Source: an uncultured Eubacteriales bacterium (lineage in GTDB: Bacteria; Bacillota; Clostridia; Oscillospirales; Acutalibacteraceae). Taken from it: DNA of 10,746 nt. The stretch is from NCBI GenBank assembly GCA_934552855.1, contig CAKTEU010000047.1, forward strand, positions 1 to 10,746, written 5' to 3'. The notes beneath the pieces are model-generated. The model worked only from the letters and a program-made list of their open reading frames with translations. It did no database searches and had not been told where the DNA came from. Position numbers and translations under genes: made by a program. This document shows, piece after piece, positions 6,413 through 10,746 of the stretch; the stretch's first letter is position 1; the number at the start of each line of letters is the position of its first letter.

Positions 6413-7663
6413 TCAAAAGCTATCGTTAGAAATCGGATGAAAATTATCACGCGAGTGAAAATAGTCATCTTGTGAGAGCAATGCGTATTTTGGAATCAAA
6501 ACATTTTCCATCGTGTTGTCATCGGCAACGGCGATATTGACGGATGTGTAATCGTAGACAACACAAAATTGATCTTTTACTACGGTTAACGATGTAAGGA
6601 AATTCCCTTGAGAATCTTTCAAATTCATCTCTTCGGAAAACTCACCGTTTTCGAGATTTAATACTCGATAGTGTGGCAGAAAATACCCCTCTTTGCTCAC
6701 ATAAGATGTTTCGTAAAGCAGGTATTTCCCATATGGTCCTCTGCAATCAGGACGATGCTCATCATCCGGCTGCTCTGCATAAGGGGAACAGTCAAAACAT
6801 TTTTCCTCGCCGGTAAGTAAATTCCGCATTTTTAGAGAAGCTGTTTGATAGTCATACTCGAAAAGTGTGTCGACGGAAACAAAAGCTCCTGTTTTTGAAG
6901 TCTCATTGCTATAGAAAGGTGTACTCGCAAGAATCGCGGCCGTGTCATATCCCGGATAAAGGTAATAGAAGTGCTGTTCTCTTTCGTTTGCCTGATAAAC
7001 TATAAAACAGTCTCCGCAAGCCGAATAGAGGCCGCAATCTGTTATATCCATTAACGGAACTATTTTCGCTGTTTTTACATCTAATTTGCTTAAGGTCTTT
7101 TTTTCCGTTATCCCGCCCGACGATTCGGATACCTCTGACAAAACAAAATACAATGACGAATTTGTTTCATCTGTATAAAAAGCAGGGCCGATGCTCTGTC
7201 CGCTTTGGGCACTGAATAACAATTTCTTGTTTTCTCCGTTCGCATCAGCAATCCAAATGCAAGCAGGGTGGTTTGATGACTCGCCGTTTTGCACAAGAAG
7301 AATTGAATTCCCAAGTTGTAAAATTCCGGGGAGAAAACCGCTTTCATCAATTTGCAGCCAGGCAGTGCAGCTATCATTTGAGTGTGTACAATTTGGTGTA
7401 TCGCATAAAGGTATCTGCTGCATTGTCTCAAAATCAATATAAAAAATGTTGCCATACCCATTAGCAATCGAATCTACAGTATACATCCCTTTCTCGGAGC
7501 TCGGAACGCAAAGTGATAATGTATGTTCGGTTGTTGAGGGGGTGACTATATCATCAGATGCCATTTGCGATGATGGCGTTGGCGTTGCTTCGCCGACATT
7601 GCAGGAGCATCCGACTAAAAGCAAAGACAAGGTTCCAATTGCCAACAGATTAAAATGTTTCAT
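6413..7663 (-). CDS. TolB-like surface lipoprotein with CxxxxCxH cysteine cluster
   Basis: The 416-residue product begins MKHFNLLAIG and has a lipobox LLVGC with C19 as the lipidation site, then a Ser/Thr/Pro-rich linker (22-48). The rest is repetitive beta-rich sequence, with stretches such as GNIFYIDFETMQ, ACIWIADANGENKKLL and KYLLYETSYV, reminiscent of a TolB-like beta-propeller. Lipoproteins of this kind, with the signature CDTPNCTHSNDSC (residues 87-99: Cys87, Cys92, His94, Cys99), are common in gut Clostridia and have no agreed function. The cluster could bind a metal or form disulphides. The frame extends to 7777, but ATG at 7663 is followed directly by the signal peptide and has GAGAG about 6 bases before it. 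A TATAAT at 7691-7696 gives a short leader. Position directly before the ABC genes suggests it works with the transporter, perhaps as a sensor or binding partner; that is inferred. Confidence 0.8.
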   Translation of the reverse strand: MKHFNLLAIGTLSLLLVGCSCNVGEATPTPSSQMASDDIVTPSTTEHTLSLCVPSSEKGMYTVDSIANGYGNIFYIDFETMQQIPLCDTPNCTHSNDSCTAWLQIDESGFLPGILQLGNSILLVQNGESSNHPACIWIADANGENKKLLFSAQSGQSIGPAFYTDETNSSLYFVLSEVSESSGGITEKKTLSKLDVKTAKIVPLMDITDCGLYSACGDCFIVYQANEREQHFYYLYPGYDTAAILASTPFYSNETSKTGAFVSVDTLFEYDYQTASLKMRNLLTGEEKCFDCSPYAEQPDDEHRPDCRGPYGKYLLYETSYVSKEGYFLPHYRVLNLENGEFSEEMNLKDSQGNFLTSLTVVKDQFCVVYDYTSVNIAVADDNTMENVLIPKYALLSQDDYFHSRDNFHPISNDSF

Positions 7664-7690
7664 TCTGTTCTCTCGATCTGCTACAAATGC

Positions 7691-7696
7691 ATTATA
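7691..7696 (-). promoter_or_regulatory. Candidate -10 box for the lipoprotein-ABC operon
   Basis: On the minus strand the sequence reads TATAAT, a perfect -10 hexamer, 27 bases before the lipoprotein ATG. No good -35 is seen at 16-18 bases upstream, so the promoter may need an activator or may be weak. Start of transcription would be near 7684. Confidence 0.45.
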
Positions 7697-7762
7697 TTTT
7701 ACAGAAAAGACGGACCCCTGCTTTAGTAGAAACGACTTTTTTAGAATCTGATGAGATGAAGT

Positions 7763-7790
7763 GCTTTCATAAAGCAAGGATCCGCTTTAT
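7763..7790 (-). promoter_or_regulatory. Two overlapping inverted repeats between secreted-protein and lipoprotein genes
   Basis: ATAAAGC (7769-7775) can pair with GCTTTAT (7784-7790; 7-bp stem, 8-base loop) or, as GCTTTCATAAAGC (7763-7775), with its own left neighbour. The two folds exclude each other. Neither is followed by a T-run on the minus strand, so a classical terminator is not supported. It may mark partial termination, processing or an operator in the gap of 161 bases between the genes. Confidence 0.3.
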
Positions 7791-7824
7791 ACAATATAAC
7801 AATCGTCTGCGATATTCGAACTGC

Positions 7825-8349
7825 TTAAAGATATGGATTTATATCCACATTCGTCGTGCTCAAAGGGAACTCTGGCGTTCCGGATGCGAACCAACTTGCG
7901 CCAGAGGCCCCAAAAATAACATTAGAGCCAGATACGCCAATTGTTCCATAGCGGTAGGAAACCAAAAGGGTCGAAGAATCCGACTGTGGAGTTTTTAAAC
8001 GAGAGTCACCATAGCCATTGTTTGATAAACTCCACAGCCATGCACGACCATTGTTGGAATTACGATTCATTGCGTACTGAGAGTTTGTAGAAGCACACAG
8101 AACAAAATTGTCCCCGAAGCCGCTCGAACGGTATAGATGGAAGCATTGTTCGCTTTTCGGAGCACTGGTTTTGTAGAGAGTTAAATACCGCATATTCAAA
8201 GAGCTGCCATATGTGCCATACACGTTGATATAACGGTTGCTGTTATCATCAACTTCGATTGTCCAATCCGCAAACGCCGGAACGGCCATGGCCATAGCCA
8301 TAACACAGGTGATTGCAAGGGTGAGAAAACGTTTGCTGATTTTTTTCAT
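7825..8349 (-). CDS. Small secreted protein of unknown function
   Basis: The 174-residue product has a textbook Sec signal peptide: MKKISKRF, a hydrophobic core LTLAITCVMAMAMAV and cleavage motif AFA before D28, leaving about 147 mature residues. The mature part is rich in Ser, Asn, Gly, Tyr and Trp, has only two cysteines (C69, C84; a disulphide is possible) and no sortase motif, lipobox or membrane segment, so it should be released or loosely held at the surface. Short recurring patterns (FVLCASTNSQYAMNR, GRAWLWSLSNNG, STLLVSYRYG) recall small beta-trefoil or lectin-like proteins, but this is only impression. ATG at 8349 has an optimal GGAGG 8 bases upstream; the in-frame ATG at 8364 overlaps that site and is rejected. 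An extended -10 promoter lies at 8470-8478, giving a leader of about 115 bases. Its place before the lipoprotein and transporter genes suggests a shared task. Confidence 0.72.
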   Translation of the reverse strand: MKKISKRFLTLAITCVMAMAMAVPAFADWTIEVDDNSNRYINVYGTYGSSLNMRYLTLYKTSAPKSEQCFHLYRSSGFGDNFVLCASTNSQYAMNRNSNNGRAWLWSLSNNGYGDSRLKTPQSDSSTLLVSYRYGTIGVSGSNVIFGASGASWFASGTPEFPLSTTNVDINPYL

Positions 8350-8409
8350 GATGTATTCCTCCATTCTGAAAGAAACTTATGTCAGGTTTGTTTCGGGGCG
8401 GATATGTTC

Positions 8410-8429
8410 AGCATCTGCGCGCCGATGCT
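8410..8429 (-). promoter_or_regulatory. Leader hairpin of the secreted-protein mRNA
   Basis: AGCATC (8410-8415) and GATGCT (8424-8429) form a 6-bp stem with a GC-rich 8-base loop, about 60 bases upstream of the start codon. There is no following T-run. It may stabilise the 115-base leader; no known riboswitch is recognised. Confidence 0.3.
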
Positions 8430-8451
8430 TGAGCCTTAGATGTGGATGGCG

Positions 8452-8463
8452 GTTCTTTGGAAC
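8452..8463. promoter_or_regulatory. Inverted repeat at the start of transcription of the secreted-protein gene
   Basis: GTTC-TTTG-GAAC is a 4-bp-arm inverted repeat that begins about 7 bases downstream of the TATAAT at 8470-8475, so it covers the predicted first transcribed bases. The position fits a repressor operator, but the arms are short. Confidence 0.25.
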
Positions 8464-8469
8464 AACTTC

Positions 8470-8478
8470 ATTATACCA
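8470..8478 (-). promoter_or_regulatory. Extended -10 promoter of the secreted-protein gene
   Basis: The minus strand reads TGGTATAAT: a perfect -10 hexamer (8470-8475) preceded by the TGn extension at 8476-8478. The region 17 bases further upstream (TGGCGA) is a poor -35, as is common for extended -10 promoters and for activator-dependent ones. Transcription would start near 8463. Confidence 0.6.
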
Positions 8479-8610
8479 AAAAGTTTTCACATTCGCCACG
8501 TTTCGGCAGTATTTCAAGAGTTCCATGTATTCGGACAATTACAAGCGCCTGTGCACCGACGCTTACATACATATAGAACTTTTCAATCTAGGTAACGGGA
8601 GCGCCTATTT

Positions 8611-8626
8611 ATCTTGACTTCAAGAT
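8611..8626. promoter_or_regulatory. 16-base palindrome, candidate operator
   Basis: ATCTTGA-CT-TCAAGAT is a perfect inverted repeat with 7-base arms. The 2-base centre argues for a protein dimer site rather than an RNA hairpin. It lies about 115-135 bases upstream of the -35 region of the secreted-protein promoter. Confidence 0.35.
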
Positions 8627-8662
8627 ACCACAAGAAAATCTTCATTTCCACAAAATTGACAC

Positions 8663-8694
8663 AAAATCCGAGTTACTTGTCATAAAACACGAGT
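8663..8694. repeat. Pair of direct repeats with 21-bp period, candidate LytTR site
   Basis: AAAATCCGAGT (8663-8673) and AAAACACGAGT (8684-8694) match at 9 of 11 positions and start exactly 21 bases apart, two helical turns. LytTR regulators such as AgrA and ComE bind direct repeats with about this phasing. A LytTR gene starts at 9336, which makes the pair a reasonable target, but the bases do not match a LytTR consensus I can name and the distance to the known -10 is long. Confidence 0.35.
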
Positions 8695-8702
8695 AAAACA
8701 AA

Positions 8703-8728
8703 CTGCCCCGGCTGCTAAGCCGGGGCAG
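8703..8728 (-). terminator. Intrinsic terminator of the XRE regulator gene
   Basis: CTGCCCCGGCT (8703-8713) and AGCCGGGGCAG (8718-8728) form a perfect 11-bp GC-rich stem with a 4-base loop. On the minus strand it is followed by TTTGTTTTACT, a suitable T-rich tail, and it lies about 37 bases beyond the XRE stop codon. On the + strand the following bases are A-rich, so it works mainly for the minus strand. It separates XRE transcription from the secreted-protein operon. Confidence 0.88.
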
Positions 8729-8764
8729 GAAAAATCAAAAGGCCCACAAAATGGGAATTCTAAA

Positions 8765-9127
8765 TTATTGCGATAAGTGACTAACAATCTTGCTGAGCAA
8801 GCCAAGCCTTTGTTCAGCGGTTGTGTGCCTTGCCGAAAAAACTTGCGTAAGCTCCGAAATCAGTTCTTTTTGCTCTGGTCGCAAGGCACGAATAGAAATC
8901 AAATTTGAACGATCCCCATAAACCAGTGTGTCAAGCGATACATCGAACAATTCGGCCATTTCAATAAGGCAGTCGACAGACGGAAGTTTGGCATTCGTTT
9001 CATAGGCACTGATAGTGGAAGTCTTCTTGCCCAACTTTTTGCCTAATACTTGTTGTGTCCAGCCTTTTTCTTCTCGCAGCTTACGAATGTGATCTCCAAT
9101 ATAGTTGTGACGTTCGGTATCTTTCAT
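8765..9127 (-). CDS. XRE/HTH_3-family transcriptional regulator
   Basis: The 120-residue protein has an N-terminal Cro/C1-type helix-turn-helix (about residues 10-70): IGDHIRKLREEKGWTQQVLG, then TSTISAYETNAKLPSVDCL and the closing helix FDVSLDTLVYGD. The C-terminal 45 residues are a Glu/Leu/Arg-rich helical tail, probably for dimer or effector contact; there is no peptidase or sensor domain. It is transcribed away from the LytTR gene, with 208 bases between the start codons and a palindrome in that gap, an arrangement typical of a repressor that controls itself and its neighbour. The start at 9127 has only a weak ribosome binding site (CTGGA at about 8 bases). The strong terminator at 8703-8728 makes it a single-gene unit. 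Confidence 0.88.
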   Translation of the reverse strand: MKDTERHNYIGDHIRKLREEKGWTQQVLGKKLGKKTSTISAYETNAKLPSVDCLIEMAELFDVSLDTLVYGDRSNLISIRALRPEQKELISELTQVFSARHTTAEQRLGLLSKIVSHLSQ

Positions 9128-9194
9128 GTCTTTGTCCAGCTTGCTTTATCAATGAATTTTCTTCTTAGGGTAATTCAATTTTAAATGATTTAGC

Positions 9195-9222
9195 TTGCCA
9201 AACGGTGTAAAAACAGTATAAT
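9195..9222 (+). promoter_or_regulatory. Promoter P1 for the LytTR/kinase operon
   Basis: TTGCCA (9195-9200) and a perfect TATAAT (9217-9222) are separated by 16 bases, a good housekeeping sigma-A promoter reading toward the response regulator. Transcription would start near 9229, inside the ACACT/AGTGT palindrome, so a protein bound there would block it. On the opposite strand TATACT (9220-9215) might serve the XRE gene. Confidence 0.6.
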
Positions 9223-9225
9223 AAT

Positions 9226-9238
9226 ACACTATAAGTGT
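9226..9238. promoter_or_regulatory. ACACT-ATA-AGTGT palindrome, candidate XRE operator
   Basis: This inverted repeat with 5-base arms and a 3-base centre sits directly after the P1 -10 box and upstream of the XRE gene on the other strand. XRE repressors commonly bind such short palindromes between divergent genes. The related ACAGTATAA at 9213-9221 echoes the ACACTATAA at 9226-9234. Confidence 0.45.
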
Positions 9239-9254
9239 TATTTCGAGAAAATAC

Positions 9255-9283
9255 TTGACTTTCGGGAGAATTAAACGTATGTT
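9255..9283 (+). promoter_or_regulatory. Possible second promoter P2 for the LytTR/kinase operon
   Basis: TTGACT (9255-9260), a 17-base spacer and TATGTT (9278-9283) form a moderate sigma-A promoter, giving a start near 9290 and a leader of about 46 bases before the ATG at 9336. A second promoter close to the gene could be autoregulated. Confidence 0.4.
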
Positions 9284-9335
9284 GAATGGCAAAGAGGGAC
9301 GTCTACTACGGCGAAACAACGATAAGGATACACGC

Positions 9336-10067
9336 ATGAAGATTAATATTTTACTTTGCGATGACGACAAGGATTTTTTGCAGAGAATATCAGACGCGGT
9401 TGCTGGCCAGCCGGTACCGCCCGGAGCGTCCATTTGCATAACAAAAAGCTCGAATCCTGCCGAGATAACAGACCGGCAATTATCGCAGTATCACATTATG
9501 TTCTTGGACATCGACATGGATGAACGCAGCGGCATGGACATTGCCCGCCGTGTGCGTGAATTACATCTGGATACAGTGATTATTTTTGTGACAAATTATC
9601 CGGAATTTTCGATGGAAGGGTATGAAGTCCGGGCATTCCGATACCTTCTCAAGCAAGAACTGGAGCAAAAGCTGCCCAATTATTTCCGGGATGCATTGGC
9701 AGAATTGCCGCGTGATGATAAAGTTCTGCATTTTTCTGCCAACGCGGAGTCGTTTAACATTCCCTACAAAGATATTCTCTACTTGGAAAGTAATCAAAGA
9801 GTTATATATTTGTACACAGTAAAGCCTATGCAGGCACCAGACCGCTTTTATGGAAAAATGGAAGATTTAGCGGCAGAATTGGAAGGAGACGGATTCCTCA
9901 GAATCCAGAAAAGTTATCTGGTCAATATGGCATATATCAAAAAATTCAATTACGACAGGGTTATTCTCCTCGATGGAAAAGAGTTATCGGTAAGTCAGAA
10001 ACGGTACTCACAAATGAAAGTCCAGTATCTGAGTTGGAAAAACAAAAACTGGGGGAATGCACGTTGA
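9336..10067 (+). CDS. LytTR-family response regulator (AgrA/ComE-like)
   Basis: The 243-residue protein has an N-terminal receiver domain (1-120) with acidic D9/D10, phosphorylation site D58 in MFLDID, T86 in FVTN and K106 in YLLKQ, all in place, so it should be phosphorylated by the kinase encoded next. A LytTR DNA-binding domain follows (about 128-235): KDILYLESNQRVIYLY, then FLRIQKSYLVNMAYI and ELSVSQKRY. LytTR regulators usually bind direct repeats and commonly control peptide signalling, bacteriocin or virulence genes. The frame is open from 9255 (TTG), but ATG at 9336 has AAGGA 7 bases upstream and gives the canonical N-terminus MKINILLCDD. Its stop overlaps the kinase TTG start (10064-10067). 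Its targets are unknown; the direct repeats at 8663-8694 and its own promoters are candidates. Confidence 0.93.
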   Translation: MKINILLCDDDKDFLQRISDAVAGQPVPPGASICITKSSNPAEITDRQLSQYHIMFLDIDMDERSGMDIARRVRELHLDTVIIFVTNYPEFSMEGYEVRAFRYLLKQELEQKLPNYFRDALAELPRDDKVLHFSANAESFNIPYKDILYLESNQRVIYLYTVKPMQAPDRFYGKMEDLAAELEGDGFLRIQKSYLVNMAYIKKFNYDRVILLDGKELSVSQKRYSQMKVQYLSWKNKNWGNAR

Positions 10068-10746
10068 GCGATTATTTCTTGACCTACTTGTGGACTTGGA
10101 TGGAGTGCTTTTCGGCAATTTTGCTATTTGATGCATTTTCCGCAAGAAAGAGAAACCGTGTGGTTCATTGGATTACTGTAACGGCTGTTGCTTTTCTGGA
10201 TGCGACGCTTCTGAATTTTGCAGCCACTACAATGCCAAACTATTCAAAAATTGTTATTGCGTTTGCTTTATATTTTTTCATGCACAGGCTTTTATATATC
10301 AGCAATGGAATGTTTAGCTTCTACATTTCGATTATTTTCTATGCGACAATATGCTGTGTGGATAATTGCTGGTATACGATTCTACTTTTGATGTCCGAAG
10401 CCCAGGACAGTGTGACTACCGGCGAAATGGTTTGGCAAAATCTGTTTATGCACAGCGTAATAATAGCAGTATGCTTTTTACAGGCAAAGGCGCGAAATGG
10501 AAAGTTAAGCCAAGCAACCAATTTTAGATGGTACACCATTCCTGCAGTTCTTTCCCTTGCAAGTGTTTTGCTTATTTTCTTTTTCGGAAGTTGCTTTCAG
10601 CAAGGGCAAATATCAATTCAGCCGCTATGTGTCTGTGCCACATTTATTACCGTAATGCAGATAGCAGCATTACTTTTAATCAGCTGGATGGAACAAAACG
10701 CCAACTTCCGTGAAGAAGCAATCAGCCTACAAGCCAAATCAAAAGC
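10064..10746 (+). CDS. GHKL/AgrC-type sensor histidine kinase, N-terminal membrane part (partial)
   Basis: The frame stays open for 227 codons to the window edge. The start is TTG at 10064, overlapping the response regulator stop as TTGA, with GGGGGA 7 bases upstream, which strongly supports it and implies coupled translation. The visible part is six to seven membrane helices (about residues 5-25, 36-55, 63-80, 85-112, 130-150, 160-185 and 195-212) with short loops and several cysteines near CCVDNC, as in AgrC/ComD-type kinases that detect a peptide or other ligand in the membrane. The chain then enters a charged, probably helical linker (NANFREEAISLQAKSK). The histidine box and the ATPase domain lie beyond the window, so the kinase assignment rests on topology and on pairing with a LytTR regulator. 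Confidence 0.85.
   Translation, partial: MSDYFLTYLWTWMECFSAILLFDAFSARKRNRVVHWITVTAVAFLDATLLNFAATTMPNYSKIVIAFALYFFMHRLLYISNGMFSFYISIIFYATICCVDNCWYTILLLMSEAQDSVTTGEMVWQNLFMHSVIIAVCFLQAKARNGKLSQATNFRWYTIPAVLSLASVLLIFFFGSCFQQGQISIQPLCVCATFITVMQIAALLLISWMEQNANFREEAISLQAKSK

Larger units (their letters stand above)
8350..8764. other. 415-base regulatory gap between secreted-protein and XRE genes
   Basis: No convincing gene is present on either strand. From left to right the gap holds the leader and promoter of the secreted-protein gene, a stretch with a 16-base palindrome (8611-8626), two AAAA-NN-CGAGT direct repeats (8663-8694), and the terminator of the XRE gene (8703-8728). The density of repeated and symmetric elements suggests that transcription of the secreted-protein operon is controlled here. 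Confidence 0.6.

Noticed and set aside
8471..8572. Small minus-strand frame of 33 codons starting MYVSVGAQAL
   Set aside because: It has no ribosome binding site and ends inside the extended -10 promoter of the secreted-protein gene, so translation is unlikely.
8237..8617. Open frame of 126 codons on the + strand
   Set aside because: It runs antisense to the signal peptide and promoter of the secreted-protein gene and has no convincing start or homology.
8656..8684. TTGACA with GTCATA 17 bases downstream as a + strand promoter
   Set aside because: The -35 is perfect but the -10 is poor, and it would read straight into a terminator stem and antisense to the XRE gene.
8742..8756. CCCA-CAAAA-TGGG stem just after the XRE gene
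   Set aside because: The stem is only 4 bp; the 11-bp hairpin next to it explains termination.
9255..9335. N-terminal extension of the response regulator from TTG at 9255 or ATG at 9279
   Set aside because: The receiver domain begins exactly at ATG 9336, which has its own ribosome binding site; the extension adds a basic tail not expected in this family.
10064..10746. AgrB/AgrD-type signal peptide genes near the LytTR/GHKL pair
   Set aside because: The + strand is fully occupied by the two regulatory genes and no small peptide gene with a leader was found in the window; one could lie downstream.

Overview
The window most likely comes from a Gram-positive gut Clostridia (Oscillospiraceae/Lachnospiraceae-like Firmicute). 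The grounds are a conjugative-element M23 peptidase of the type found in Tn1549/CTn-like elements of gut Firmicutes, a lipoprotein family common in those bacteria, Shine-Dalgarno sites of the AGGAGG type, and a LytTR/GHKL regulatory pair. Species cannot be fixed from the sequence. Base composition varies strongly from gene to gene: the M23 gene core is GC-rich, while the NPCBM-like gene, the lipoprotein gene and the kinase gene are AT-richer. This fits a mosaic, horizontally assembled region.

Layout. Positions 1-81 hold the last codons of an unidentified + strand gene. Positions 86-1801 (+) encode a membrane-anchored M23 endopeptidase of an integrative conjugative element. The element genes that usually follow it are not seen. 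Instead the orientation flips. From about 8500 down to 2004 there is a minus-strand series: a small Sec-secreted protein (8349-7825), a TolB-like lipoprotein (7663-6413), an ABC ATPase (6350-5583), an 800-residue double ABC-2 permease (5586-3184), a winged-helix DNA-binding domain with no receiver (3197-2910), and a membrane-anchored coiled-coil protein with an NPCBM-like domain (2813-2004). The ATPase, permease and winged-helix genes overlap end to end and are almost certainly one operon. Next come a 415-base regulatory gap with an extended -10 promoter, a palindrome, a 21-bp-period direct repeat and a strong terminator, and then an XRE-family regulator (9127-8765, minus). Divergent from it are a LytTR response regulator (9336-10067, +) and the N-terminal membrane half of a GHKL/AgrC-type sensor kinase (10064 to the window edge).

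How the genes may work together (inference). The LytTR/GHKL pair is the kind that senses a peptide at the cell surface. The ABC ATPase/permease with large extracytoplasmic loops, the surface lipoprotein, the secreted protein and the anchored NPCBM-like protein look like an envelope module, either export of or protection against an extracellular compound, carried beside a conjugative element. The XRE protein and the orphan winged-helix protein are candidate local regulators. No bacteriocin precursor, AgrB/AgrD pair, rRNA, tRNA, CRISPR array, insertion sequence or transposase was seen. Nothing here proves a new system, but the combined cassette, the fused permease and the orphan DNA-binding domain are the points most worth following.
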